48,096 nt of DNA from Crocinitomicaceae bacterium (GCA_029254025.1 JAQWYK010000027.1:1-48096), one strand, 5' to 3'. Counted from the first letter of the stretch, positions 8,011 through 16,990 are shown. The notes: generated by a model not told the origin, from the sequence alone. Numbers and translations are program-made.

Positions 8011-9273
8011 ATGTGTATGAAATTTTTTTGTGTACTAATAGCGCTTATTTTTCAGGCTCAAGTTTTTGCGTCTAGTATCCTTATTCCAATGGATAAAACG
8101 CAAAGCAATCATTTGAAAGCTTATGGAATAGCCTACTTCGTATTAGAAAATGAAGTGACCATTGAGTGGTTACTGAATTATCGCGGAGGTTCTTTTTTAT
8201 TGCCTCATCTCAATCGTATTGAAGATGAATTGATTATTCGCGGTGTGAGTTACGAAGTATTAGCGGATGGTCAAGTGGACGCGATCAAACGAGGTATAGC
8301 TTCTCCAGAGGCTAACCAAGAAGTAGTTCAGTTAGAAGTAGCTCCTAAGATTGCAGTATATACTCCCCCCGGACTTATGCCTTGGGATGATGCTGTGACG
8401 CTGGTGATGCAATATGCTGAGATTCCTTATGATCAAATTTACGATAGCTTAGTCCTTTCTGGTAAACTGGTAGAATACGATTGGTTGCATTTGCATCATG
8501 AAGATTTTACGGGCCAGTATGGAAAGTTTTATGCTGCATATCGAAATGCTCCGTGGTATCGCAAACAGGTCGCGGAACTGGAGCAAAGTGCGAAGAATTT
8601 AGGTTTCGAAAAAGTTTCTGAAATGAAACTAGCTGTTGCACAAACAATCAAGAATTATGTCTTCGCAGGAGGGTATTTATTTACGATGTGCAGCGGTACG
8701 GATAGCTTTGATATTGCTCTTTCTGCGCACAAAACAGATATATGTGAACATATGTTTGATGGCGACGGTATGGATCCGAGCTACGAAAGCAAGTTGGATT
8801 TTGACAACACGTTTGCGTTTGAAGATTTTAAAATCAAGGAAAGTCCAATGGAGTATGAGTACTCCACGATTGATGGAACGGATCGCCATCGCGCCACAAC
8901 TGAGAAGGAGGATATTTTTACTGTATTTGAATTTTCTGCAAAATGGGATGTTGTACCTACGATGTTGACGCAATCACATACCTCTATTATTAAAAACTTC
9001 TATGGGCAAACGACCGATTTCGTTTCTGATTACATTAAGTCTAGCGCGGTTGTCTTGGGAGAATCGAAAGTGCTTGGTACAGCAAAATATGTACATGGTG
9101 AATTTGGTCAAGGTACTTGGACCTTTTATGGTGGTCATGACCCGGAGGATTATCAGCACCGTGTTGGTGACCCACCTACTGATTTGAATTTACATCCAAA
9201 CTCACCGGGGTACCGATTAATTCTCAATAACGTTCTTTTTCCTGCCGCAAAGAAAAAGAAACGAAAAACCTAA
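8011..9273 (+). CDS. Secreted 'asparagine synthetase B-like' Bacteroidota protein
   Basis: A 420-aa protein with a signal peptide (MKFFCVLIALIFQAQVFAS, cleavage near residue 21). The mature start SILIPMDKTQSNHLKAYGIAYF and the segment WLLNYRGGSFLLPH mark a conserved Bacteroidota family that databases often label 'asparagine synthetase B'. I see no PPi-loop ATP-binding site, and the export signal makes a cytosolic Asn synthetase implausible. The C-terminal half (YLFTMCSGTDSFDIALSA, QGTWTFYGGHDPEDYQHR) has the look of a class-I glutamine-amidotransferase-like fold with a Cys in the CSGTDS segment, but this is only a guess from motifs. The basic tail ends KKKKRKT. ATG 8017 is an alternative start two codons later. 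A membrane protein follows after 3 bp, suggesting one operon. Role unknown. Confidence 0.65.
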   Translation: MCMKFFCVLIALIFQAQVFASSILIPMDKTQSNHLKAYGIAYFVLENEVTIEWLLNYRGGSFLLPHLNRIEDELIIRGVSYEVLADGQVDAIKRGIASPEANQEVVQLEVAPKIAVYTPPGLMPWDDAVTLVMQYAEIPYDQIYDSLVLSGKLVEYDWLHLHHEDFTGQYGKFYAAYRNAPWYRKQVAELEQSAKNLGFEKVSEMKLAVAQTIKNYVFAGGYLFTMCSGTDSFDIALSAHKTDICEHMFDGDGMDPSYESKLDFDNTFAFEDFKIKESPMEYEYSTIDGTDRHRATTEKEDIFTVFEFSAKWDVVPTMLTQSHTSIIKNFYGQTTDFVSDYIKSSAVVLGESKVLGTAKYVHGEFGQGTWTFYGGHDPEDYQHRVGDPPTDLNLHPNSPGYRLILNNVLFPAAKKKKRKT

Positions 9274-9276
9274 TTC

Positions 9277-9738
9277 ATGTTTTATTTTTTGTTTAAACGA
9301 GCCTACTGGGAGATTTTGTTACTGATGATTGCCGTAGGTTTTTACCTGTTTTTCATTGACCGAATTGCTGAACAGGTAATTTCAGCGTTAATTGGGTATT
9401 CTTTTTATTATCAAGAAATTCCCTTTTTGAAGTTGGTGTACCTTGTGCTCTTGGTTGTTACCTTAGGATTATTTATTTCTGTGGATAAAAATGAGCGGTT
9501 ATCCGAACAACAAAAAGTAAAAGGTATGTCCAGTTATTTGTTGCTTCTCCTTTTGGGTTCAATCGTAGGTAGTTCCCTTCATATTTTTCAAGCGAAAGAA
9601 GAAATGATAACTGCAGGTAGCATTGCACGACTGGAGGAGGGATATTTATATTTTATCCATGACTATTTTTTGCTGTTCGCTTTTTCAGTAGGAGGATTAC
9701 TTTACCTCCGGAAACTGATCCATTTTGGGGAGAACTAA
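9277..9738 (+). CDS. Small four-helix integral membrane protein
   Basis: A 153-aa protein with four predicted membrane segments: residues ~10-30 (YWEILLLMIAVGFYLFFI), ~50-68 (LKLVYLVLLVVTLGLFIS), ~85-103 (SYLLLLLLGSIVGSSLHIF) and ~128-146 (YFLLFAFSVGGLLYL). No catalytic motif is recognised and I cannot name a family. It starts 3 bp after the secreted 'asparagine synthetase B-like' protein and must be translated from the same mRNA, so the two may act together at the envelope. Base composition matches its neighbours. Confidence 0.7.
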   Translation: MFYFLFKRAYWEILLLMIAVGFYLFFIDRIAEQVISALIGYSFYYQEIPFLKLVYLVLLVVTLGLFISVDKNERLSEQQKVKGMSSYLLLLLLGSIVGSSLHIFQAKEEMITAGSIARLEEGYLYFIHDYFLLFAFSVGGLLYLRKLIHFGEN

Positions 9739-9761
9739 ATGCCTCGAATTCATTAATAAAA

Positions 9762-9788
9762 AATGGCTACTCGATTCGAACAGCCATT
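9762..9788 (-). terminator. Terminator for the 9809-10729 gene, possibly bidirectional
   Basis: A 7-bp perfect stem AATGGCT/AGCCATT (9762-9768 and 9782-9788) with a 13-nt loop is followed, on the minus strand, by a T-rich run at 9763-9754. It lies between convergent genes and may also stop the plus-strand operon. Confidence 0.6.
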
Positions 9789-9808
9789 ATTCCACGATCA
9801 TACAGGTA

Positions 9809-10729
9809 TTATTTTACTTTTTCAGAAACAACTTCTTTTCCAAATTTTTCATAATTCACTAACCACGCTGCAGCGTTTTTTACATAGCGACCAGTTCCTG
9901 CGCTATCCCAATTAACATACAAACGCGTGAAGCCACCATCTAGAATTAAGCGTTTGCCATTTTTCTCATATGCTGCAGTCACAAGGTTGTTTGCTGAACC
10001 ATAAATTAGCGGTGTCAAATCTTGACTGTAATCTAATGTTGCTATTGTAATTCCTTCGTAGATATTCTGAATCCCCGTGGATATTAAATGATTCGGTATC
10101 AAGCCTACTTTGTTGTTTTCGGTTTGAAGATTTACTACTTTAGCTCCCATTGTATTTCCTTTCATTTCTAAGCCGATTAATTCCTTCGCGACAATGTTGG
10201 CATCTGCGTAATACGGTTGATTATCTCCCCAAATGTATACTCCTTTTCCGCCATCAAAAAAATCTTTAATCGCTTTAACGTGTTGCGCACTTAGTTTTGA
10301 ATAGCTATCCGAAATAATCCACAATTGACAAGCCTTGTCAAGTCCTTCCTTGAACTCTTTAATGTCCGGTGCGTTATTGATCCATCGGTAAACGGAAAAT
10401 CCTTTTTCTTTTAACGCATTCTTTGGCAATTCAAAATCAAAACCTTCTCCAGTGTAAAGGTGAAGTACTGCCACAGTTTGCCCTTCAAAAGCTCCGTCAA
10501 CTGCCAAATCATATTGGTTTCCTTGTGGATTTCCATAAGAGTCTGCTGTTACCGGTTTATCAACAGTTCTTGTTACTTTTTTTTGCAGAACAGCATCGTA
10601 GTACACTTCTTCTACGGGTTCTGTAATTACATTTTGAGCTGCACATTTGTTGTATTGACCAAATGAAAAATAAGGAACCATTATTGCTCCTAAGACCACT
10701 AATTTAAAATACTTTTTACTTGTTTTCAT
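9809..10729 (-). CDS. Secreted protein with amidotransferase/ThuA-like fold, function unknown
   Basis: A 306-aa protein with a signal peptide (MKTSKKYFKLVVLGAIMVPYFSFG, cleavage near residue 24). From about residue 80 it reads like a flavodoxin/GATase-1-like alpha-beta domain: GQTVAVLHLYTGEGFDFELPKNAL, a predicted beta-strand CQLWIISDSYSKL, then FFDGGKGVYIWGDNQPYYADAN, and near the C-terminus KRLILDGGFTRLYVNWDSAGTGRYVKNAAAWL. The pattern 'ALKEKGFSVYRW...ADANIVAKELIG' resembles domains that follow large secreted cell-surface proteins, but no catalytic Cys-His pair is evident. It is monocistronic, divergent from the large outer-membrane protein gene, and ends at a hairpin terminator. I do not recognise a characterised homologue. 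Confidence 0.6.
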   Translation of the reverse strand: MKTSKKYFKLVVLGAIMVPYFSFGQYNKCAAQNVITEPVEEVYYDAVLQKKVTRTVDKPVTADSYGNPQGNQYDLAVDGAFEGQTVAVLHLYTGEGFDFELPKNALKEKGFSVYRWINNAPDIKEFKEGLDKACQLWIISDSYSKLSAQHVKAIKDFFDGGKGVYIWGDNQPYYADANIVAKELIGLEMKGNTMGAKVVNLQTENNKVGLIPNHLISTGIQNIYEGITIATLDYSQDLTPLIYGSANNLVTAAYEKNGKRLILDGGFTRLYVNWDSAGTGRYVKNAAAWLVNYEKFGKEVVSEKVK

Positions 10730-10843
10730 ATTGCTAAGTTTAATAATTTGAGGGATTGTACAGCGACATTTCGAATTGGTTCATTTTAAAGTATTTTTTC
10801 TTTACACCAAAATGATTTATCAAACGTTCGTACTTTAGCGTAA

Positions 10844-13800
10844 ATGTTTGATAAAGGGAAATATGGACTTTCGGTGCTACTGTTTTTTTTGGTAGCATTT
10901 TTTTCCAATGCCCAAGAATCGAATCTGAGAGTAATACGTATTGCTGCGTCTGAGGATACCGTGATCTTGGACTCTTTGACCATCTTTGATGGAAGTCTTT
11001 TTGTGTATTGTGGAACAAATCGTTTGTCTCCTGGAGATTACTATTTTGATGGACTTCGTCGACAATTTGCACTCAAGACGAGATGCAGTGATAGTTTGGA
11101 GTTAGTTTATCGCGTGTTTGGCATCGATTTCACAAAACCCTACCAAAATAAAGATACCTCTTTGATTTACCGGAGGCAGGGAGTATTAGAAGAGTATTTA
11201 TATACCTCAGAAATTCCAAAGGATGACTTTTTTGGAGGTTCAAGCATTCAAAAGGCAGGAAGTATCTCACGCGGTATCTCGTTTGGCAATAGTCAAGATT
11301 TATCAATTAATTCTTCGTTGAATCTTCAGTTGTCTGGTGACGTTTCTCCTAATATGAAGATGCTTGCCACTGTAACAGATGATAATATTCCAATTCAGCC
11401 GGATGGAAACACCAACCGTTTGCAAGAGTTTGACCAAGTATTTATTCAATTATATGGAGAGCGTTATAAAATTATTGCGGGAGATTTTTGGTTGCGAAGA
11501 CCAAGGAGTCACTTCATGAATTATAACAAGCGTGCGCAAGGATTATACGGTCAATATTCTTGGGAGAATGAGAACAAGGCAAAATGGACTATGCAGGGTG
11601 CCGGAGCCTTATCTAAGGGTAAATTTGCGCGAAATGTAATTCAAGGGGTTGAAAGTAATCAAGGACCATATCGCCTCACAGGGAATGAGAATGAACCCTT
11701 TATTATTGTTCTGGGAGGGTCAGAAGTAGTTTACTTAGATGGAAAAGTTATGGAGCGTGGACAAGAGTTTGATTATATAATTAATTACAATACGGCGGAA
11801 ATTACGTTTACAACACGCAATCCGATTACAAAGGATGTTCGGATTGTGGTAGAGTTTCAGTATACAGACCAAAATTATGCGCGTTCATTGTTTCAAGCGA
11901 GTACTGCGTATGAAAGCAAAAAAGTTGACTTCTGGCTGAATTTATACTCGGAACAAGATGCTAAAAATCAAACCCTCCAACAAGATTTATCCTTGCAAGA
12001 ACGCCAATTTCTCTCTGGAATTGGAGATAGTATACAGTTGGCAAGAACTGTTGCAATTGACAGCATTGGTTTTACCGATAGCCAAGTCACCTATAAGTTA
12101 GTGGATTCATTAGGTATTGATTCGGTGCTTGTCTACAGTGTTTCTCCCGATTCAGCTTTTTACAGGGCCGTCTTTACGAATGTAGGAATGGGAAATGGGG
12201 ATTACATTTTTGACCGCTTCACTGCCGTTGGAAGGGTCTATAAATGGGTGGCGCCTATCGCAGGTGTTTCTCAAGGAGACTTTGAGCCCGCACGACTCAT
12301 TGTTACACCAAAGCAAAATAGCATGGTTACGGCGGGTATAGCTTATCGCATCAATCGAAAGTTTACAATTACGAGTGAATTTAGCACTAGCCACAATGAT
12401 ATTAATACCTTTTCTCAAATCAACAACGAGGATAATAATGCCTTTGGAAATAATACCAAACTAGTTGGTACGTTTAACCTCGGCCGCGACACTGTTCCGG
12501 CTTGGCAGTTCATTACCAATAATGAATTTGAATACCGAACCCGAAATTTTAACCCAATTGAACGGTATCGCTCCGTGGAATTTGATCGTGACTGGAACGT
12601 TCGGGGTAGAAATTACGTCGGAGATGAATTATTAGTGAATCTTGGAGGAACCTTAAGAAACAAACAATTTGGTTCCTTTGGTTTGGAGGCCCAGAATTTT
12701 ACATTGGGACGCGATTATCAAGGGAATCGTGCAAGTTTTACAGGAGATTGGAATAAAAATGGATTTCGTGCTAAATGGGAAGGTAGTTACTTAAGATCAA
12801 GTGCTGAAAACCAAAATAATTACACCCGTCATGTAGCCGATATTTCGAAAGAATTTAAATTCTTTAAAATCGGATTTAAAGATGATCACGAATTAAACTC
12901 CTTTCTAGTAGGCGATTCAGCGCTGACAACCAATTCCTATCAGTGGTATGACTGGCAGCTTTACCTGCGACAATTGGATACTGTTGAGAATGGCTTTAAT
13001 ATTTTCTATCGAGAACGCTATGATCGCATCAGTAATACGGAGGGTTTAGCACCAGCAGCAACGGCAAGGAGCGTAGGTGCTTCGTATGATTGGTTAACAA
13101 GTAGCCATTCGAAATTAAACGCACTGGTGAGCTATCGTAGTTTGCGCATAGAAGATGAAACACTTATTACTCAACCTCCTGAAAACACCTTATTAGGGAG
13201 AGTCGACTATAACCTTAAACTATTTAAAGGTGCCTTGACCGCAAATACCTTTTATGAAGCAGGATCTGGGTTGGAATTGCGCAAGGAATTTTTGTATATC
13301 GAGGTGAACACAGGGCAAGGCGTCTATACATGGATTGATTATAATGGCGACGGAATAAAAGACTTGAACGAATTTGAAATTGCCCAATACGCGGATCAAG
13401 CGAATTATATTCGAGTATTTACTCCGACCAATGAGTATGTACGTACTTACTCCAATGAGTTCAATCAAAGTGTTTTTTGGAGGCCCGAACGCATTTGGTC
13501 AAATGAAAAAGGAGCAAAGAAATTTTTAGCTCGGTTTTCTAATCAAGCGCGCTTTCGTATTAGTCGCAAGACAGCGGATCAAACATTGGATTCCTACAAT
13601 CCTTTTTTGCGCGATATTGCGGATACAAGTCTAATTAGTTTTTCCTCTACTGTCCGAAATACATTATTTTTCAATCGAACAAACGCCATATTTGGTGCGG
13701 ACTATACCTATTCTGAAGTGGGCTCTAAAATTCTACTTGCAAATGGGTTTGACGGACGACTTAATAACTTTCATCAAATTAATATGCGCTGGAACATTAA

Positions 13801-14287
13801 AAAGAAATTTACATTGACCAATGCAGGAGAATTCGGTGTACGTGCATCTTCAGCGGATTATACAACGGGAAGAGACTACAGTATTACCTATTATAAAATA
13901 CAACCTTCATTTATTTTTCAACCGAATACGAAGTTCAGGGTTTCGTTGGATTTGAGATGGGAAGACAAAGAAAACGCGCAAGAGTTTGGTGGTGAAACAG
14001 CTGAAATTCGAGATATCGGGGTACAGTTTAAATTCAACCAAGCGCAACAGGGAAGTTTACAAGGAGGGATTAACGCTGTGAATATAGCGTACAATGGTGT
14101 TCAGAATAATGCGTTGTCATTTGAAATGTTAGAATCCCTACGGCCTGGTGTGAATTACACCTGGACGCTCAGTTATCAGCGGAGTATTTCTAAAAACTTG
14201 CAAGTGAGTATTCAGTATAATGGTCGGAAATCAGAAGGCAACAGCGCAATTCATGCTGGAGGGGTAGAAGTAAGGGCGTTTTTCTAA
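10844..14287 (+). CDS. Very large outer-membrane beta-barrel protein, uncharacterised Bacteroidota family
   Basis: An 1147-aa protein with a signal peptide (KGKYGLSVLLFFLVAFFSNA, cleavage near residue 23). An N-terminal soluble part of about 130 residues is followed by GSISRGISFGNSQDLSINSS, after which the sequence is dominated by alternating hydrophobic strands with long polar loops (for example LNLQLSGDVSPNMKMLATV, FNIFYRERYDR, YTWTLSYQRSISKNLQVSIQY), ending in aromatic residues (EVRAFF) as outer-membrane barrels do. Inside is a calcium-loop-like segment DYNGDGIKDLNEFE at about residues 828-841, followed by the conserved-looking ANYIRVFTPTNEYVRTY. There is no TonB box or plug domain. I recall this as a conserved hypothetical family in the phylum; no function is known to me. 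An imperfect -7 box (TACTTTAG) ends 5 nt before the ATG. It is convergent with the next gene across a hairpin terminator. Confidence 0.75.
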   Translation: MFDKGKYGLSVLLFFLVAFFSNAQESNLRVIRIAASEDTVILDSLTIFDGSLFVYCGTNRLSPGDYYFDGLRRQFALKTRCSDSLELVYRVFGIDFTKPYQNKDTSLIYRRQGVLEEYLYTSEIPKDDFFGGSSIQKAGSISRGISFGNSQDLSINSSLNLQLSGDVSPNMKMLATVTDDNIPIQPDGNTNRLQEFDQVFIQLYGERYKIIAGDFWLRRPRSHFMNYNKRAQGLYGQYSWENENKAKWTMQGAGALSKGKFARNVIQGVESNQGPYRLTGNENEPFIIVLGGSEVVYLDGKVMERGQEFDYIINYNTAEITFTTRNPITKDVRIVVEFQYTDQNYARSLFQASTAYESKKVDFWLNLYSEQDAKNQTLQQDLSLQERQFLSGIGDSIQLARTVAIDSIGFTDSQVTYKLVDSLGIDSVLVYSVSPDSAFYRAVFTNVGMGNGDYIFDRFTAVGRVYKWVAPIAGVSQGDFEPARLIVTPKQNSMVTAGIAYRINRKFTITSEFSTSHNDINTFSQINNEDNNAFGNNTKLVGTFNLGRDTVPAWQFITNNEFEYRTRNFNPIERYRSVEFDRDWNVRGRNYVGDELLVNLGGTLRNKQFGSFGLEAQNFTLGRDYQGNRASFTGDWNKNGFRAKWEGSYLRSSAENQNNYTRHVADISKEFKFFKIGFKDDHELNSFLVGDSALTTNSYQWYDWQLYLRQLDTVENGFNIFYRERYDRISNTEGLAPAATARSVGASYDWLTSSHSKLNALVSYRSLRIEDETLITQPPENTLLGRVDYNLKLFKGALTANTFYEAGSGLELRKEFLYIEVNTGQGVYTWIDYNGDGIKDLNEFEIAQYADQANYIRVFTPTNEYVRTYSNEFNQSVFWRPERIWSNEKGAKKFLARFSNQARFRISRKTADQTLDSYNPFLRDIADTSLISFSSTVRNTLFFNRTNAIFGADYTYSEVGSKILLANGFDGRLNNFHQINMRWNIKKKFTLTNAGEFGVRASSADYTTGRDYSITYYKIQPSFIFQPNTKFRVSLDLRWEDKENAQEFGGETAEIRDIGVQFKFNQAQQGSLQGGINAVNIAYNGVQNNALSFEMLESLRPGVNYTWTLSYQRSISKNLQVSIQYNGRKSEGNSAIHAGGVEVRAFF

Positions 14288-14303
14288 AAATCAAAGCAAA
14301 AAA

Positions 14304-14327
14304 AAGGACGAATGTAAATTCGTCCTT
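14304..14327. terminator. Bidirectional hairpin terminator between convergent genes
   Basis: A perfect 10-bp stem AAGGACGAAT/ATTCGTCCTT with a 4-nt loop (GTAA), flanked on the left by eight or more A residues that give a U-tract for the minus-strand gene. The plus side is pyrimidine-rich (TTCTCTATC). It sits 17 bp after the barrel gene and 20 bp after the PLP-enzyme gene. Confidence 0.8.
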
Positions 14328-14346
14328 CTCTATCAATAGATGTTAA

Positions 14347-15612
14347 TTATTTATCCGTTTCTACACGCGCTAATTCTTCCGCTTTGTACTCACCGTTATC
14401 CAATTTCTCTTTCACTATTTTGAATGTTTTAATAGTGTATTCTACATCCTCAAGTGTATGCGAAGCGGTTGGGATTAAACGTAACATGATGACATCTTTC
14501 GGTACAACTGGATAGATCACAATTGAACAGAAAATACTGTAATTCTCGCGTAAATCAAACGTCATATTGGTTGCTTCCGCTAAATTACCTTGCAAGAATA
14601 CCGGAGTAACAGGAGAATTTGTATCTCCAATGTTGAATCCATTTTCCTTCAAACCTGTTTGAAGTGCTGATGCAATTTTCCAAAGGTTTTCTTTCAGCTC
14701 TGGTTTTGTACGCAACAACTCTAAGCGCTTACGAGCTCCAATCGTTAATGTCATTGGAAGTGATTTTGCGAACATTTGTGACCGCATGTTGTAACGCATG
14801 TATTCGATAATGTGTTCATCAGAACAAATAAATGCTCCGATAGACGCCATTGATTTTGCAAATGTTCCGAAAAGCACATCGATTTCATCCTGAACACCCT
14901 GTGCTTCACCAGCACCCATTCCAGTTTCTCCAATTGTACCAAAACCATGCGCATCGTCAACGAAAAGACGGAAATTGTATTTTCCGGACTTTCTGAATTC
15001 AACGATTTCTTTCAATTTACCTTGGTCACCAGCCATTCCGAAGACACCTTCAGTAATTACTAAGATACCTCCATTTTGTTCGTCAGCAATTTTAGTAGCA
15101 CGTTCCATTTGCTTGTCGAAGCTTTCCATGTCGTTATGCTTGAAGACATAACGCTTTCCAGCGTGCAAGCGCATTCCATCCATGATACACGCATGCGACT
15201 CACTGTCATAAACGATTACATCGTGACGGTCTACCAAACAATCAATTGCCGATAGGCACCCTTGATATCCAAAATTTAAAAGGATCGCATCTTCTTTCTG
15301 CATGAATTCAGCGATTTCACTTTCAAATGCTTCGTGTTCACTGGTCTGTCCAGTCATCATTCGTGCTCCCATTGGATAAGCCATTCCGTATTGCGCTGCA
15401 GCATCTGCATCTGCCTTACGAACTTCTGGATGATTCGCTAAACCTAAATAGTTGTTTACCGACCACACCAAACACTCTTTTCCACGGAACATCATTTTGT
15501 TATTGATCTCTCCCTCCAACTTTGGGAAGGTAAAGTAACCATGAACTCCTTTAGCAAACTGTCCTATTGGACCTCTGTTGTTCTTAATTTTTTCAAATAT
15601 GTCTTCAGCCAT
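14347..15612 (-). CDS. Alpha-oxoamine synthase family PLP enzyme (serine palmitoyltransferase / cysteate acyltransferase-like)
   Basis: A 421-aa fold-type I PLP enzyme of the group that condenses an amino acid with an acyl-CoA and releases CO2 (KBL, AONS, SPT). Visible landmarks are VNNYLGLANHPEV near residue 52, the stacking His in YDSESHACIMDG (His140), the PLP-ring Asp/His pair in FVDDAHGFG (Asp219, His222) and the Schiff-base Lys in FGTFAKSMASIG (Lys253). In Bacteroidota such enzymes make the sphingolipid or sulfonolipid base (serine palmitoyltransferase or cysteate acyltransferase); 2-amino-3-ketobutyrate CoA ligase is the other common label. The family is certain, the substrate is not. 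It has its own promoter (TTG, 18-nt spacer, TATCTTTG) and a leader of about 45 nt, and ends at a strong hairpin. Confidence 0.85.
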   Translation of the reverse strand: MAEDIFEKIKNNRGPIGQFAKGVHGYFTFPKLEGEINNKMMFRGKECLVWSVNNYLGLANHPEVRKADADAAAQYGMAYPMGARMMTGQTSEHEAFESEIAEFMQKEDAILLNFGYQGCLSAIDCLVDRHDVIVYDSESHACIMDGMRLHAGKRYVFKHNDMESFDKQMERATKIADEQNGGILVITEGVFGMAGDQGKLKEIVEFRKSGKYNFRLFVDDAHGFGTIGETGMGAGEAQGVQDEIDVLFGTFAKSMASIGAFICSDEHIIEYMRYNMRSQMFAKSLPMTLTIGARKRLELLRTKPELKENLWKIASALQTGLKENGFNIGDTNSPVTPVFLQGNLAEATNMTFDLRENYSIFCSIVIYPVVPKDVIMLRLIPTASHTLEDVEYTIKTFKIVKEKLDNGEYKAEELARVETDK

Positions 15613-15662
15613 ATGTTTTGGTTTACGACATCCTTTTCAAGATGCCGATCGTTTTACACATA

Positions 15663-15691
15663 CAAAGATAAGGGATTTTCGATAAATGCAA
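15663..15691 (-). promoter_or_regulatory. Promoter of the alpha-oxoamine synthase gene
   Basis: Minus strand: TTG at 15691-15689, an 18-nt spacer, then an exact -7 box TATCTTTG at 15670-15663, ending 50 nt before the ATG. This is one of the best matches in the window to the Bacteroidota vegetative promoter. The rest of the 216-bp gap to murB shows no gene. Confidence 0.6.
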
Positions 15692-15828
15692 TTGTTCATA
15701 CATTTAATTGTTCAACGTTTTGTGTTTATAACGTTGTTTTGATTGTGTTTTTGTATTACACGAACTTAAACCATTAGGTTGAACTCAATACGACGGGTTT
15801 AAAAGTAGCAGGTGAAAATAGCCCTTCT

Positions 15829-16839
15829 CTACAAAATATTCACCTCTCGCTCAAGCTCTACCCCGAACTTTGCATAAATATCCTTCAGAATCGCTGTGGA
15901 TAAGTCATAAATCTGTTGGCCTTTTGCATCACTATAATTTACGAGGACCAATGCTTGTTTCGCATGAACGCCATGGTTGCCGATGCGTTTTCCTTTCCAT
16001 CCTGCCGTGTCAATAAGCCATCCTGCGGGAAGTTTTATATGATTGTCGTCAACCGGGTAAGAAGGGATGTTCGGATAGTTTTTTTTGATTTTTTGGAGAA
16101 TAGATTTTTCAACTACAGGGTTCTTAAAAAAACTTCCTGCATTCCCAATTGCTTTTGGATCGGGGAGTTTAGATTGACGAATCGCAATCACCGCATTACT
16201 GATGTCTCGAATATTGGGAGTGATGATGTTGTGAGAACTCAATTCAGCTTCGATGTCGCCGTACGTGGTTTTGAGGGTGTGATGGATTTTTGTGAGTTTG
16301 TAAGTGACGTTTAAAATTACAAACTGCCCTTTTAAAGCCCGCTTGAAAATGCTTTCCCGATAACCAAAAGCACATGCTTCATGCGAGAATGTTTTGATTT
16401 CTCCCGAAGGAATATGATACGCTTCCAATTCGTGAAATACATCTTTAATTTCAACGCCATAAGCACCAATATTCTGCATAGGACTAGCACCAATGCTTCC
16501 AGGGATTAGACTTAAATTCTCTATGCCCCCCCAATTATTTTCGATGCAATACAGTACAAATTGATGCCAATTTTCTCCCGCTCCCGCTTTTAAGTACACG
16601 TGTGTTTCATCTTCCTGAATCACCTCTTTACATATGATTTCATTACGCAAAATCAAACCGTTGAAATCTTGCGTAAACAAAATATTGCTCCCGCCACCGA
16701 GTATAAATAGCTCTTTTTTGCGATTAGAACTCACCAATTGATGCAATTGCGCTACGGTGCTGAAAGAAGCAAATTCCTCAGCGAATACCTGAATTCCAAA
16801 TGTGTTATATGGCGTTAAATCAACGTGCGAAGCAATCAT
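15829..16839 (-). CDS. murB: UDP-N-acetylenolpyruvoylglucosamine reductase MurB
   Basis: FAD-dependent cytosolic enzyme that reduces UDP-GlcNAc-enolpyruvate to UDP-MurNAc in peptidoglycan precursor synthesis. It opens VDLTPYNTFGIQVFAEEF, then the FAD-binding ELFILGGGSNILF near residues 43-55, SLIPGSIGASPMQNIGAYGVEI in the middle, and the catalytic-loop motif AIGNAGSFFKNP with the proton-donor Ser. These match the type I MurB layout, and 336 aa is normal. I chose ATG 16839. The reading frame stays open 47 codons further upstream, but that stretch runs through the promoter and an intergenic repeat and has no MurB counterpart. A -7 box TATATTTG ends 14 nt before this ATG. Confidence 0.95.
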   Translation of the reverse strand: MIASHVDLTPYNTFGIQVFAEEFASFSTVAQLHQLVSSNRKKELFILGGGSNILFTQDFNGLILRNEIICKEVIQEDETHVYLKAGAGENWHQFVLYCIENNWGGIENLSLIPGSIGASPMQNIGAYGVEIKDVFHELEAYHIPSGEIKTFSHEACAFGYRESIFKRALKGQFVILNVTYKLTKIHHTLKTTYGDIEAELSSHNIITPNIRDISNAVIAIRQSKLPDPKAIGNAGSFFKNPVVEKSILQKIKKNYPNIPSYPVDDNHIKLPAGWLIDTAGWKGKRIGNHGVHAKQALVLVNYSDAKGQQIYDLSTAILKDIYAKFGVELEREVNIL

Positions 16840-16853
16840 GACGGCTTTTTTGG

Positions 16854-16861
16854 CAAATATA
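16854..16861 (-). promoter_or_regulatory. -7 promoter box for murB
   Basis: Minus strand reads TATATTTG, an exact TAnnTTTG match, 14 nt before the murB ATG. It supports the short start at 16839. No clear -33 element. Confidence 0.5.
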
Positions 16862-16875
16862 GTAAAAAAGTTAGG

Positions 16876-16990
16876 TGCGCTGCGTGCGCTGGGAGCTTGC
16901 AATTTGCAGGTTTTGCGCTGTCGCGCTTTTGGGATTATTGACTTGCAACCTGCAACGGACGAAGTCCTTGTAACCTGCAACCTGTTAACC
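16876..16990. repeat. Intergenic palindromic repeat, copy A (TTGCAGGTT...AACCTGCAA)
   Basis: Between the divergent murB and thioesterase promoters. TTGCAGGTT (16904-16912) is complementary to AACCTGCAA (16947-16955), with the mini-hairpin GCGC-TGTC-GCGC (16915-16926) between the arms. A second AACCTGCAA follows at 16972-16980, making TTGCAACCTGCAA / TTGTAACCTGCAA with a 25-nt period, then CCTGTTAACC. The GC-rich direct repeat TGCGCTG also occurs at 16876-16892. A related copy lies at 45385-45446. Confidence 0.6.

Noticed and set aside
16840-16980. 47-codon N-terminal extension of murB
   Set aside because: It runs through the murB -7 box and the palindromic repeat, and MurB family alignment begins at MIASHVDLTPYNTFG.
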